64,000 bases of DNA from CAVUCH01 sp963763095 (GCA_963763095.1 CAVXNR010000022.1:499213-563212); one strand, 5' to 3'; counted from the first letter of the stretch, positions 1-12,526 are shown. Translations and numbers: made by a program. The notes: generated by a model not told the origin, from the sequence alone.

Positions 1-2
1 GG

Positions 3-829
3 GAAGTGGAGGCGGTGGTGAACGCGTTCCGCGGCGACGCCATCTCGCGCTCGGACGTGAACAGGTCTCTGGCAGCCGTCTGCCGGACGTGTGCGCGTGT
101 CTTCGTCGCGGCTCGAGCGACCGCGTGGCTGCACGACCGGCACGCGCGGGAACTGCTGCTCGCGGCGTCGAGCGAGGGCGGCCATGGGCCGCAGTTCGCC
201 CGGGTGGCGGTGGTCGATTCGCTGTCGCGCGCGGCAGCGGCCTTGCGGCACGGGCCGCCCGAGCTCGGGATCGGAGGCTGGACGCGCGGGGGCTGCACCG
301 TTTCTGCTCGTGCCGTTGAGGGGCCAGCGCCGCGCGCTCGGCGTGCTGGAGTTCGAGGCCGTGCACGTCGAGCCGGGGGACGAGGCGCAGGTCATCGAGG
401 CCGCCACGACACTCGGCCGTCAGCTCGCGGCAGCGCTCGAGAACGTGGTGCTCTTCCATCAGGCCGTTCGTGCCGAGCGCGAGCTGGCCGGGCTCATGGA
501 TTCCGTCGACGACCTGGTCGTCATCTGCGATGCCGAACTGCGCGTCGTCCGTGGCACGCGCGCGTTCGCCACCCGCGCCGGTGTGCTCAGCACGCGACCT
601 CCAGGGCCGCGAGCTGCGCGAGCTGTTGGGGGAGTCGCTGGAATCGCGTCTTCGAGCGGCGGTGGCCGCGGCGACAGCGCGCGTGTGACGGTCACTCGAG
701 ACGGAGGGAACGATGCTGGGCACCACGTTCACGGTCCACGCGAGCCCCCTCGACTCCGACGATGGTCAGCCGTCCGGCCTCGTGCTCGTTCTCCGCGAGG
801 CGTCGGACCCGAATGCCCCGCGTCCCTGA
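3..829 (+). CDS. GAF/PAS sensor protein, 5'-truncated and frameshifted
   Basis: Open from the window edge, so the true start is missing. One frame gives a GAF-like stretch with WLHDRHARELLLAASSE. Near base 290 the coding signal moves to a second frame reading VPLRGQRRALGVLEFEAVHV through AALENVVLFHQ, the end of a GAF domain. A helix and a PAS-like start (LMDSVDDLVVICDAELRVVRG) follow. Further shifts near 595, 685 and 705 lead to the last stretch, TFTVHASPLDSDDGQPSGLV, which ends at 829. The order GAF-helix-PAS is typical of sensor kinases or diguanylate cyclases, but no catalytic domain follows, so either the product ends as a pure sensor or the catalytic part is lost. The four shifts in 0.8 kb look like sequence errors rather than decay, because each segment keeps family-like residues. 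Confidence 0.5.
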
Positions 830-1033
830 CGCGGGAGGTCGTGTCCGACTCGGGACGAGCACAACCCGCCCGTGGGCCGCAGGTCGCATGGTACAATTCA
901 GGGTTTGAACCTTCACCACGGCGCCTGCGATGCACCATCCGTGGCCGCAGCGTCCGGGTTGGCGCCGGCGAGACGGAACCGCGAGTGCCCGCCGCTGGAC
1001 AGCGCAGGTCCTGTCGCACCGCGCCCTAACGGC

Positions 1034-3063
1034 ATGATCCAGCTCTCCGCCCTCTCCAAGTCCTACGGCGACCGCGCGTTGTTCGAGAACGTGACCTGGC
1101 AGATCTCCGACGGGGACTGCGTCGGCCTCTGCGGGCCGAATGGCGCGGGCAAGACGACCCTGCTCAAGATCATGGCGGGGTTGGAAGACCCGGACGCGGG
1201 CGGGGTGCTGAAGCCGTCGGCCCTTACCATCGGCTACCTGCCCCAGGATGGCCTCGCGCACAGCGGGCGGACGGTCTACGACGAAGTCGCGACCGCGTTC
1301 CAGCGGCTGCTCGACGTCCGCACCGAGATGCACGCGCTCGAAACACGCCTCGGCGACGCCTCCGTTGCCGAGGGTGAGCACGAGGCGATGCTCGTGCGCT
1401 ACGCCGAGCTGACCGAGGAGTTTCGCCACCGCGACGGGTACGCCATCGATCTGAAGATTGCGACGGTGCTGCGCGGCCTGGGCTTCTCACAGGCGGACGC
1501 CGAGCGGCCCGCGGAAACGTTCTCGGGCGGTTGGCAGATGCGCATCGCCCTGGCCAAGCTGCTGCTGCAGCAGCCTGGCCTGCTGCTGCTGGACGAGCCG
1601 ACGAACCACCTCGACCTCGATGCCCGCAACTGGCTCGAAGGGTATCTGTCGCAATACCCGCACGCTGTCATCCTCGTGTCGCACGATCGGTTCTTCCTGG
1701 ACTGCGGTCGTGACGCGCATCGCCGACCTCAGCCTCCGGACGATCACCGATTACCCGGGCAATTACAGCCACTACGTCGCCGAACGCGACGCGCGGCTCG
1801 AGCAGCTCCGCCAGGCCAAGAAGGACCAGGACGAAGAGGTGGCACGCATCAAGCTGTTCGTGGACCGGTTCCGGTACCAGGCCACGAAGGCGGCGCAGGT
1901 GCAGAGCCGTATCAAGCTGCTCGAGAAGGTGGTACCGATCGAGGTCCCGCCCGAGCGGAAGCGCATCCACTTCACGTTTCCCGCCTGTGCGAAGAGCGGC
2001 CGTACGGTCCTGGAGCTGAAGCACGTCCGCAAGGCGTACGGCGATCTCGTTGTCTTTGAGGACCTGAACCTGCACATCGAGCGGGGCGACCGCATCGCGC
2101 TCGTCGGCCCGAACGGCGCCGGCAAGTCAACGCTGATGCGGATGCTGTCCGGAGCGGAAGCGCCCGACAGCGGCACCCGGCAGGAAGGCCACCAGGTGGT
2201 CACGGAGTACTTTGCGCAGGACGAGGCCACGCGCCTCGACCCGTCGCTGACGGTGCACGACACCCTGCAGGACGGCTCGCCGGTGCACATGGTCCCGATG
2301 ATCCGGAACATCCTGGGTGGATTCCTGTTCACCGGCGACGATGTCTACAAACGGGCCGGCGTGCTGTCGGGCGGCGAGCGAACGCGGCTCGCGGTTGCGC
2401 GCATGCTGCTCCGCCCGTCCAACACGTTGCTGCTCGACGAGCCTACCAATCACCTCGATCTCGATTCCAAGGACGTCCTGCTCGACGCCCTCGCGGATTA
2501 CGGCGGCACGCTCATCTTCGTCTCCCACGATCGGTATTTCGTCGAGCGGCTCGCGACGAAAATCGTGGAGGTGGGTAACGGGCAGGCGGTCATGTTCCCG
2601 GGCACGTACCCCGAGTTCCTCTGGCGCAAAGAACACCCGGAGCCGGTGGCCGCACCGCCACCGCAGCGCTCCCATCCGGCGCCGGCCAGGCCGAAGGTGC
2701 AGGCGCGGCCCGCGGGCCCGGCGCAACCCGTCCCCAAGGGCACGGCCCCGGCGCCAGCAAAAACTGCCACCGACCACGACGCTGCGGAAGCGCGAACGGG
2801 CCGAGCAGACACGGCGCGACCGCGAGCTGCAGGCCCGCAAGTCGCGGCTGGCGGACCTCGAAGGCCGCATCGCCGATCGCGAGCGTGCGATCGGCGAGCT
2901 CGAAGCGACGATGGCCGCGCCCGGGTTCTACGAGCAGCGCGACGCCGCTCAGCCGGTCATCGATCGGCATCAGGCGCTGATGTGGGAGGTGGGCGAGCTG
3001 ATGCACCAGTGGGAAAGCCTGTCCGAGCTGCTCGAGAGCGAGCGGGGTCAGACCGTTAAATAG
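1034..3063 (+). CDS. ABC-F family ATP-binding protein (Uup/YheS/Etta-like), two frameshifts
   Basis: Duplicated ABC ATPase without membrane segments, as in ABC-F proteins that act on the ribosome. The first domain has Walker A GPNGAGKTT, signature FSGGWQMR and Walker B LLLLDEPTNHLDLD. The linker is rich in charged residues (about bases 1780-1930, KKDQDEEVARIKLFVDRF), as in the ABC-F arm. The second domain has GPNGAGKST, LSGGERTR and LLLDEPTNHLDLD. The C-terminal tail is Ala/Pro-rich, then a coiled coil (RKSRLADLEGRIADRERAIGEL). The frame changes near 1703, where one extra T explains it, and again near 2770. Start chosen at the ATG opening MIQLSALSKSYG, where family similarity begins. About 665 residues, a normal length. 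Followed by a strong hairpin. Confidence 0.85.
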
Positions 3064-3073
3064 GCTGCAGATA

Positions 3074-3109
3074 GTGGAAGGCCGGGGCGCTTCGGCCCCG
3101 GCCTTCCAC
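3074..3109 (+). terminator. 15-bp perfect hairpin after the ABC-F gene
   Basis: A perfect 15-bp inverted repeat beginning GTGGAAGGCCGGGGC with a 6-nt loop, 11 bp after the ABC-F stop. No clear U-tract follows, so termination is likely but not certain. Being symmetrical, it could act in either direction. Confidence 0.6.
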
Positions 3110-3254
3110 TCCAGGCCCGACGGCTGTCGGCCTCGGGCCCTGTCCATGGACCCGACGGCGATGATCGCTCTGCCGTTGTCCCTCGACGACAAAGCGGCCG
3201 ATACATGGGAGGCAACCTGGACACTGGAACTTCCCGGTGGCCTGGCGGTTTCCC

Positions 3255-4494
3255 ATGGAATTGCACACACTCGTCCCCCGCTCCCCAGCTCCGGCGCTGC
3301 AGTCGCCCTCACGCGAGCGCCCTTCCGCCGCCGCCAGCCCGGCTCGCCTGCGCCTGGCACCCATGCCGCCTCCGGTCGACGACCGGTTCTTCCGCGACAT
3401 GGTCTCCAGCATGCGAAACGGCGTCCTTGCGGTGACGAGTGACGGCTCGGTCGCGGTGATGAACGCCGAGGCGTATCGCATATTCGGCCTGAGCCCTGAT
3501 TCCGGCGGACATCGGCCGGCCCTACGCCGAGGTCCTGCGCATGCATCCCGACATGGTGCGCGTGCTGGCGGCGGCCTTCGGAATGGCGCATCTGCCGAAC
3601 CGCGTCGAGATCCGATTGAAATCCACGGATCGGGTGATCGGCTACACGCTGTCGCACATTCGCGACAGAGCGGGCTCGCTGACCGGGATTGCGCTGTTCT
3701 TCAAAGACCTCACCCACGTCGAGCAGATCGAAGAGCGCGAGCGCCTGCGCGATCGCCTCGCCGCGCTCGGCGAGATGGCGGCGGCGATGGCGCACGAGTT
3801 GAAAAACCCATTGGCGGGCATCGAGGTGATGGCCGGCCTGCTGCGGCGCAAGGTGCCCGACGCGTCCGAGGCGCAATCCATCCTGACCGACATCATCAAC
3901 GAGGCGAAGATGGCGAACGGCACCGTCGTGGAGGTGCTCGACTACGTCCGCCCGGTGCGGCTCCAGGCCGAGCGGACCTCCATCTCCGACGTCGTGCACG
4001 CAGCCCTGCTCATCGCCGAAGGCAAGGTCCCGCGTGGTGACGTCCAGGTTCACACGGCCATCCCGCAGGACGTCCCGACGGTGCACGGCGACCGGTATCA
4101 GCTGTGCCAGGTGTTCACGAACCTCCTGATCAATGCCTTCGAGGCCCTGGGCGGCCGGGGATCGATCGCAATCACGGCGGAACAGGGCACCCTGGAAGGC
4201 GATCACACCTCCGACGCCCCGGCGCAGATCTCCACCGTGCTGGTCCAGGTGACCGACGATGGACCGGGCCTGCCACCGGAGATGGTGGACCGCATATTCA
4301 CCCCGTTCTTCACCACCAAGGCGCAGGGTTCGGGGCTGGGCCTCGCCATCATCCGCAAGATCGTGGACGCACACGACGGCCGCATAGACGTCAGCTCGGC
4401 ACCAGGGCTCGGGACGCGGTTCACCGTCACACTGCCCGTGCTGGGCAGCGACGACGGGCCGTTCGGCACAACGGTCTCGCGCGGCGGGCGCTGA
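3255..4494 (+). CDS. PAS-domain sensor histidine kinase (NtrB/AtoS-like), one frameshift
   Basis: Autophosphorylating kinase that should signal to the NtrC-type regulator starting 16 bp downstream. A PAS segment (DRFFRDMVSSMRNGVLAVTS) is followed by a one-base shift near 3503, where a spare T breaks the frame, then IGRPYAEVLRMHPDM. The H-box is AAAMAHELKNPLAGIEVMAG with the phospho-acceptor His, the N-box NLLINAFEAL, the G1 box DDGPGLP and the G2 box GSGLGLAI, giving a complete HisKA plus HATPase_c core. No membrane segment is visible, so a cytoplasmic NtrB-like kinase is likely. The ATG at 3363 (MPPPVDDRFF) is an equally possible start; the residues before it are Pro/Ser/Arg-rich and not clearly conserved. 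Confidence 0.85.
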
Positions 4495-4510
4495 AGGAGC
4501 GAACACCGAC

Positions 4511-5926
<1,416 letters not shown>

Positions 5927-5952
5927 GCGGCTGACCCGGCGCGACGAATGCG

Positions 5953-7038
5953 TCAGTCAGGCTGCGCCTTGGCTCGCGGGTGCGCCTTGCGGTACACGTC
6001 GATCAGCTGCGCCGCGTTCACGTGCGTGTAGCGCTGCGTCGTCGTGAGGCGGGCGTGGCCCAGCATCTCCTGGATGCCCCGCAGATCCGCGCCCCGTTCC
6101 AGCAGGTGGGTGGCAAACGAATGCCGCAGCGCGTGCGGGCTGATGCCGAGGCGCGAGCTGCACATGGCCATGTATCGCCGCACCAGCCGGTGCACGCTGC
6201 GCGGCGAGAGCCGTCCGCCGCGGTAGTTGAGGAAGAGCGGATGCTGCGGTGCCCGGTGACGGGCGGCCCGTCGCGCGAGCGCAGACGCCTTCGACCCGCG
6301 CTCGGTGCGCCCGCGCCACCGCGGGGGATCCTCCTCGTCGGCATGATCGGCCGCCGACAGGGCGCCACGCGCCAGGGCTTCCCTGTCGCCCAGGTACGCG
6401 CGAATGGCATCCGCGGCCGTGTGGTTCAACGGAACCTGCCGCTCCTTCCGACCTTTTCCGAGCACACGCACTACGCGCGAGCTGAGATTCACGTCGTCGA
6501 GATCCAGGCCGACGAGCTCACTCAGACGCAGGCCTGACGCGTAGAACAGCTCGAGCATCGCCTGGTCACGCCGGCCGAGCGGCGTGGACCGGTCCGGCAT
6601 CTCGAGCAGCGTGTGCATCTCCTCGATTGAGAGGTGCGCAGGAATCTTCTGCTCGCGCCGCGGGGATGGCACGAGGAGCGCTGCATCTCCCGGGATCAGG
6701 CCTTCACGGCGCAGGTAGCGACCGAAGGTCCGGACCGCCGCCAGCTTCCGTCCGGCGGAGGCGCGTGACGTCCCGGCGCGATACAGCTCGCCGAGGAAGC
6801 CGCGGATCGCATCCGGCGTGAAGTCGGTCGCGGTGATCTCGGGCCGCGTGCGCTTCTGCGATGCGGCGGTCGTGGTCAGGAACTGCTCGAGATCGCTCTC
6901 ATACGCGCGGGCCGTGTGCGCCGAGACGTTGCGGTTGAACCGCAGGAACTCGATGAAGTCGCGGATCTGCGCGCGGAGTGCCTCGGGTGGGAGCGCGTCC
7001 ACCAGTGAGCGCGAGGGTTTCGGCGGACGTGCCGGCAC
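5953..7038 (-). CDS. xerC: Tyrosine recombinase XerC
   Basis: Site-specific recombinase for resolving chromosome dimers at dif sites. The N-terminal SAM-like DNA-binding domain (about residues 25-120) is followed by the catalytic domain. It has the first Arg in ASGLRLSELVGLDL, Lys in GKGRKERQVPL, HxxR in PHALRHSFATHLLERGADL, GH in EMLGHARL and the nucleophile Tyr in TTQRYTHV. At 361 residues it exceeds the usual 300, owing to an N-terminal extension and an Ala/Arg-rich insert of about 45 residues between the Lys and HxxR motifs. The GTG start at 7038 lies just after the trmFO stop, so the two are probably co-transcribed, as often seen for xerC-trmFO. Divergence from XerD is judged from this context. 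Confidence 0.85.
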   Translation of the reverse strand: MPARPPKPSRSLVDALPPEALRAQIRDFIEFLRFNRNVSAHTARAYESDLEQFLTTTAASQKRTRPEITATDFTPDAIRGFLGELYRAGTSRASAGRKLAAVRTFGRYLRREGLIPGDAALLVPSPRREQKIPAHLSIEEMHTLLEMPDRSTPLGRRDQAMLELFYASGLRLSELVGLDLDDVNLSSRVVRVLGKGRKERQVPLNHTAADAIRAYLGDREALARGALSAADHADEEDPPRWRGRTERGSKASALARRAARHRAPQHPLFLNYRGGRLSPRSVHRLVRRYMAMCSSRLGISPHALRHSFATHLLERGADLRGIQEMLGHARLTTTQRYTHVNAAQLIDVYRKAHPRAKAQPD

Positions 7039-7040
7039 GA

Positions 7041-8480
7041 TCAGCCCCGGCGCACGGGCACTGCCTCGTCCGGTGTTACACCGGCGCGCGCCTGCGCAAG
7101 CCACGCATCGAGGTGGTCCAGCGCTCGCGCCGCAACGGCAAGCTTGCGCTCGGTGCCCTTCTTCGCACGCCGGCCGGGCGTCTCCTCCAGCGGCGGCATG
7201 ATCCCGAACGTGATGTTCGTCGGCTGATAGTGTGCCGCTTCGGCGTGCGACACGTAGTACGAGAGCGCGCCGATGGCGGTCGTTCGCGGCGGCGCGGCTG
7301 GCGCCTCGCCCAGGGCGAGGGCTGCCGCGTTCAGTCCGGCAATCAGGCCGGAGGCCGCCGACTCGACATACCCCTCGACGCCGCTGACCTGGCCGGCGAA
7401 GAAGAGATCCTGCCGCGTGCGGGTCTGCCAGGTTGGCAGGAGCACCGTGGGCCCGTTGATGTAGGTGTTCCGGTGCACCATGCCGAAGCGCACGAACTCC
7501 GCGGATTCGAGCCCGGGGATCATCCGCAGCACACGCGCCTGCTCGCCCCATTTGAGCTGCGTCTGGAAGCCGACGAGGCTGAAGTGATCGCCTGCCAGCG
7601 TGTCCTGCCGCAACTGCACCACCGCGTACGCCTGGCGTCCGGTCCGCGGATCGACGAGGCCCACCGGCTTCATCGGACCAAAGCGCAGCGTGTCCGGCCC
7701 TCGATGTGCCATCACCTCGATGGGCAGGCAGCCTTCGAAGAACGTGGCCGTGTCGAAGTCGTGCACGGTGGCGGATTCCGCATGGACGAGCGCGGCGTAG
7801 AACGCCTCGTACTCGTCCCGGGTCATCGGGCAGTTCAGGTAGTCGCCCTGCCCATCGTCGAAACCGCAGGCAGGCCCCGCGCCGTTCGTGGCCAGGGCGG
7901 GGACCGTCATCGCCGGAGCCAGGCTTCTGTTCCACCGCGAGGCACGAAACACCTTCGTGCGATCGATGCTCTCGGCGAGGACAATCGGGCTGATGGCGTC
8001 GTAGAACGCCAGGTGTTCCAGACCGACGAACCGCTGGATGGCGTGCGAGAGCAAGTCCGACGTGAGCGGACCTGTGGCCACGATCGTCGGCACGCCGTCC
8101 GGCGCGGGCAGATCCGGCACTTCCCCGCGGACGACCGTGATCAGCGGTTGGCTGGTGATCGTGGCGGTGACCGTATCCGCGAAGCGGGCCCGGTCGACCG
8201 CGAGCGCGGCGCCGGCCGGGACACGGGCGTCGGCCGCGGCCTGGAGCACAAGGGAACCGAGCCGGCGCATCTCCTCCTTCAGGAGGCCAACAGCGTTATC
8301 GAGTTTGTCGCCCCGGAACGAGTTGCTGCAGACGAGCTCTGCCAGCCGGTCGGTCTTGTGCACCGCGGTCGGCCGCACGGGACGCATCTCGTGCAGCACC
8401 ACGCGGACGCCGCGCCGGGCAGCCTGCCATGCCGCCTCGGCCCCCGCAAGGCCGCCGCCGATGATGCGGACATTGGACAT
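7041..8480 (-). CDS. trmFO: Methylenetetrahydrofolate-tRNA-(uracil-5-)-methyltransferase TrmFO
   Basis: Folate- and FAD-dependent enzyme that makes 5-methyluridine at position 54 of tRNA. 479 residues, close to the family length. The N-terminal dinucleotide-binding motif is VRIIGGGLAGAEAAWQAARR, followed by the family segments VLHEMRP, ELVCSNSFRG and DNAVGLLKEEMRRLGSL. The C-terminal part has LFFAGQVSGVEGYVESAASG, then NITFGIMPPLEETP, typical of TrmFO rather than GidA. It is followed by xerC and preceded, across an unusual heptad repeat region, by topA on the same strand. Confidence 0.93.
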   Translation of the reverse strand: MSNVRIIGGGLAGAEAAWQAARRGVRVVLHEMRPVRPTAVHKTDRLAELVCSNSFRGDKLDNAVGLLKEEMRRLGSLVLQAAADARVPAGAALAVDRARFADTVTATITSQPLITVVRGEVPDLPAPDGVPTIVATGPLTSDLLSHAIQRFVGLEHLAFYDAISPIVLAESIDRTKVFRASRWNRSLAPAMTVPALATNGAGPACGFDDGQGDYLNCPMTRDEYEAFYAALVHAESATVHDFDTATFFEGCLPIEVMAHRGPDTLRFGPMKPVGLVDPRTGRQAYAVVQLRQDTLAGDHFSLVGFQTQLKWGEQARVLRMIPGLESAEFVRFGMVHRNTYINGPTVLLPTWQTRTRQDLFFAGQVSGVEGYVESAASGLIAGLNAAALALGEAPAAPPRTTAIGALSYYVSHAEAAHYQPTNITFGIMPPLEETPGRRAKKGTERKLAVAARALDHLDAWLAQARAGVTPDEAVPVRRG

Positions 8481-8482
8481 GA

Positions 8483-8556
8483 GGGCTCTAAGGGCTAAGG
8501 GCTAAAGGCTAAAGGCTAAAGGCTAAGGGCTAAGGGCTAAGGGCTAAAGGGTAAGG
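8483..8556. repeat. Heptanucleotide tandem array (AAGGGCT/AAAGGCT)
   Basis: About ten direct copies of a 7-bp unit alternating between AAGGGCT and AAAGGCT, starting 3 bp upstream of the trmFO start. Its inverted, more degenerate counterpart lies at 8631-8700. It occupies the position of the trmFO leader on the minus strand. Confidence 0.85.
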
Positions 8557-8630
8557 CCGGGCGAAGGCCAAGCGCCAAGGGTGACGGGCTGAATCCAGTG
8601 CTCGCGAGGCCAGTTCGAGCGCTGAGGCTT

Positions 8631-8700
8631 CCCTTGGCTCTTGGCCCTTAGCGCCTTTGGCCCTTGGCCTTTAAGCCCTTGGCCCTTAGCCCTTAGCCTT
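8631..8700. repeat. Inverted heptad array (CCCTTAG/CCCTTGG)
   Basis: Degenerate units of CCCTTAG and CCCTTGG, the reverse complement of the array at 8483-8556, ending 1 bp before the topA stop. The pair could form arms of about 70 nt around a 75-nt spacer (8557-8630, no gene seen) in DNA or in a topA-trmFO transcript. Confidence 0.8.
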
Positions 8701-8701
8701 C

Positions 8702-11436
8702 TCAGACTTCGACCGGCTCCCGCTTGCGCGCGCGCGGCGCTTTCGCTGCCCCGGTCGCAGTCTTGCGCGCACCAGCGGCACGGCGCGCCGGACGCTTCTT
8801 CGACGGGATCCCCGCCCGCGCCTCGAGCAGCGCGACAGCCTCGGCCACCGGCAAGGTGGCGGGGTCGGTGCCCTTGGGCAGCGACGCGTTCGTCGTCCCG
8901 TCGGTGACGTACGGACCGTAGCGCCCCTCGAGCAGCTTCATGGCCGCGCCACTCTGGGGATGCGGCCCCAGCTCGCGCAGCACCGTGCGCGTCGCGCCCT
9001 GCCGCCGGCGCGACTTCTTCGGCGCCCGCAGCAGCGCCACCGCGCCCTCGAGATCGATCGCGAACACCTGGTCTTCCGACTCGAGCAATCGGAACTCGTC
9101 CCGGTGCTTCACATACGGACCGAAGCGGCCGAAATTCGCCAGGATCGGCTCACCGTCATCGGGATGCCGCCCGACCTCCCGAGGCAGCGAGAGCAGCCGC
9201 AGCGCCTCGTCGAGCGTCACGGTCGAATCCGTCAGGGCGCCCGTCAGGGACGCGCGTTTTGGCTTCTCCGCCGACTTGTCCGCCTTGTCCGGGGTTTCCC
9301 CGAGCTGCACGTAGGCACCGAACCGGCCGTGCAGCACATAGACATGCTGCCCGGTCTTCGGGTCCACCCCGAGCACGCGCGGGCCGTCCGCCTTCGCCTT
9401 CAGCAGTTCGAGGGCACGCTCGATCGTGAGATCGGCGGGTGGGAAGTCGTCCGGAATCGACGCTGTGTTTCCGGCGCCGCCGTCGCCGCGCTGCACGAAG
9501 GGGCCGTACTGCCCGATGCGCACGCGTACCGACCGCGCCCGTCTCGGGATCCGTGCCGAGATCGGTCACCGGATAGTCGATGTCTTTGGCCGCCCCGACC
9601 GTTCCCTCGAGCCCGGCGTGTTTGCCATCGCCCCAGTAGAAGCCGCGGATGAACTCCAGCCAGCTCTGCTCGCCATTGGAAATCGCGTCGAGCGCCTCCT
9701 CCATCTCCGCCGTGAAGCCGACATCGACGTAGTCGGCGAAGTGGCGGCGCAGCAACTCGGTCACGGCGAAGGCGGTGAAGCTCGGGACCAGCGCCTTGCC
9801 CTGACGGAAGACGTACTCGCGCCGTTCGATAGTGGCGATGATCGAAGCGTAGGTGGACGGCCGGCCGATGCCCTCGGACTCGAGCTCCTTGATGAGGGCC
9901 GCCTCCGTGAAGCGTGGCGGCGGCAGCGTGTCGTGGCGCTTCGGGTCGACGCCGAGCAGCTGCAGGCCGCGATCCGAGACGCCGGCGCCGTGCACGCGAT
10001 CGCCCTCCTGCGCCGCAGGCAAGAGCGTCTCCTGGTCTTCGAGCTCCGCGAGCGGATCGTCGCTGCCTTCGACGTAGGCGCGGCGGAACCCGGCAAACTC
10101 GATCGTCTTCCCGCTCGCGGTGAACACGGCCGGTCCCGACGCGGTCGTGACCGTGAATTCGAGCGTCGTCTTCTGCACACGCGCGTCGACGATCTGCGAC
10201 GCCATGGTGCGCTTCCAGATCAGCTCGTAGAGGCGGAGGTCGTCCGAATCGAGGATGCCAGCGAGCTGCTGGGGCGCGAGGCGGAAGTCGGTCGGCCGGA
10301 TCGCCTCGTGCGCTTCCTGCGCATTCTTCACCTTGGTGGCGTACCGGCGCGGACCCCCGTAGTACTCGGGCCCGAACATCTCCGTGATGACGCGCGCCGA
10401 TTCGGTCAACGCCTTCTCGCTGAGCGTCGTGGAGTCCGTGCGGTGATAGGTGATCAGGCCTTCCATCTCGCCGCGGCCGATCTCGACACCCTGGAAGAGG
10501 CGCTGCGCGATCTGCATCGTGCGGCTCGTCGAGAATCCCAGCTTGCGGCTGGCCTCCTGGGTGAGCGTCGACGTGGTGAACGGCGGAGCCGGCCGCTCGG
10601 TGCCCGGCCGGACATCGACACCGGTGACGGTCCAGGGAGTGTTGCGCCGCACGGCCTCGGCGAGGACCGCCGCGTCCGCTTCCGTCAGGTGCCGCACGCC
10701 GGCCGACTTGAGCCCGCCGGTGGCCGGGTCGAAATCCTTACCGGTGGCCACGCGCTGGTCCAGCAGACGGACGAGCGTGGCGGGAAACTCGCGGCCGTCG
10801 CCAGAAAGGCGCGCTTCCAGGTCCCAGTAGGTGGCGGTGCGGAACGCCCGGCGCGCTTCCTCACGCTCCACCAGCAGGCGCACGGCCACGCTCTGCACAC
10901 GTCCCGCGCTGAGCCCGGTCTTGACCTTTTTCCACAGCACCGGGGAGAGCGTGTAGCCGTAAAGGCGATCGAGGATCCGCCGGCTCTCCTGTGCCTTGAC
11001 GAGGCTGTCGTTCACCGTCCGGGCGTGGCTGATCGCCTCCTTGACGGCATCCTCCGTCACCTCGTGGAACTCCACGCGTCGCACGGGCACCTTCGGCTTG
11101 AGCACCTCCGTCAGGTGCCAGCTGATCGACTCGCCCTCCCGGTCGGGGTCGGTGGCCAGCAGCACTTCCGATGCGTCCTTCAGCGCCGCCTTGAGCGTGG
11201 TGACGTGCTTCTTCTTGTCGACCGGAATGACGTAGTACCGGCTTGAAGTCGCCGTCTACGTCCACGGCCATGCGGCCCCAGGACCTGTCCTTGATCTCGG
11301 CCGGGGTCTCGCTCGCCGACCCGGGCAGATCGCGGATGTGTCCCACGCTCGCGACCACGTGGTAGCGGGCCCCGAGAAAACGGGACAAGGTCTTCGCCTT
11401 CGCCGGCGATTCGACGATTACGAGCGGTTTTGGCAT
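8702..11436 (-). CDS. topA: DNA topoisomerase I, two frameshifts
   Basis: Type IA topoisomerase that relaxes negative supercoils. The N-terminus (VIVESPAKAKTLSRFLG) and the DPDREGE motif form the TOPRIM domain. The active-site Tyr is in GLITYHRTDS, and the GIGRPSTYA motif follows. The C-terminus replaces zinc fingers with several short TopoI repeats (GRFGAYVQLGE, FGRFGPYVKHRDE, GRYGPYVTDG) and ends in a Lys/Arg/Ala-rich tail. Frame changes near 11,237 (after DVDGDFKP) and near 9,530 split an otherwise normal protein of about 911 residues. ATG at 11436. The dprA stop is 21 bp upstream, the usual dprA-topA order. Confidence 0.9.
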
Positions 11437-11457
11437 ATGGAGCCCCTAACCTTACCA

Positions 11458-12526
11458 CTACCGGCCAGCCCGGACGAACCGGCCCCCCGGCGCGCGCCGC
11501 ACGAGACCAGCCAACTCCAGGGCCAGCAGCCGCGGCAGCAGAACCGAGACAGGGAGCCCGGAACGCTCGGCCAGCAGATCGAGATCGCCATCCCCTTCCG
11601 TCGCAAGCAGCGTGAGCAGCCGATCGTGTTCCGGGGTGGCACCTGGGCGCCCGGTGCCCGGAACCGTGATCCCGAGCTCCTCCAGCACGTCTGCCGCAGT
11701 CTCCACCAGGCGGGCGCCATCACGGAGGAGGGCATGACAGCCGCGATGACGGCTGCCGAGGATGCTGCCGGGCACCGCCATCACGTCGCGCCCCTGCTCG
11801 AGCGCACAGGCCGCCGTGATGAGCGACCCGCTCTTGTCCGACGCCTCGACCACCACGACGCCCCGTGCGAGCCCGCTGATGATGCGGTTCCGCTGAGGAA
11901 AGTGCGCCGGCAGCGGTGGGGAGCCGGGAGCCAGTTCGGAGACGATCGTCCCAGTGTCGCGGATGCGCTGGTACAGCCCGCGGTGCTCGGCTGGATACAC
12001 CACGTCGGCACCACACCCCAGCACCGCGATGGTGAGCCCGCCGGCAGCGAGGGCGCCGCGGTGCGCGGCCGCATCGCACCCGCGGGCGAGCCCGCTGACC
12101 ACTGCGACGCCGGCGGCCGCGAGGTCGTGTCCGAGCCGCTCGGCCACCTCCGTTCCGCCGCTGGACGCGGCGCGCGAGCCGACGACGGCCACGACCGGGG
12201 GGCTGAGGGCCGAGACGCGGCCGGCCACCCAGAGTACCGACCGGCGCGTGGGGAATCTCGCGGAGACTCGCCGGGAACTCGGCATCCGTGTATGTGATGA
12301 CCCCGAGACCCGATGCCTGCGCCTGCTCGAGCAGCGCGTCAGCCTCGGATCGTAAGCGACCGACGAGAGCGGAAAGTCCCTGCTCCTCACGCGCGCAGTA
12401 CCCCGCAAGGAGCTCGAGGGCGTCGGGCGCGTCCAGCAGCTCCGAGGGCAGGGCAGCAAGCGCCCGCGACGCGCGTCGGGCGGCGGACGGCAGTTGGGAA
12501 AGTGCGACGAAGTCCCGGGCGGTCAT
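11458..12526 (-). CDS. dprA: DNA-processing protein DprA/Smf, one frameshift
   Basis: Single-strand DNA-binding protein that loads RecA on incoming DNA during transformation. The N-terminal helical part (RDFVALSQLPSAARRASRAL) precedes TYTDAEFPASLREIPHAP, where the frame shifts near 12,245. The Rossmann-like domain follows: VAVVGSRAASSGG, VVSGLARGCDAAAHRGAL, PQRNRIISGLARGVVVVEAS and GSLITAACALEQGRDVMAVPG. A small winged-helix-like end follows (LDLLAERSGLPVSVLLPRLLALELAG). The ATG at 12526 is set by a strong GGAGG 5 bp upstream. About 356 residues. The neighbouring comF fits a competence function, though both are widespread. Confidence 0.9.

Noticed and set aside
5953..7038. XerC-like gene considered as the integrase of the tRNA-Gln island
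   Set aside because: It lies 49 kb away, in the acidobacterial segment, next to trmFO as a normal housekeeping xerC.
8483..8700. Repeat pair considered as a CRISPR array
   Set aside because: Units are 7 bp without spacers and no cas gene is present.
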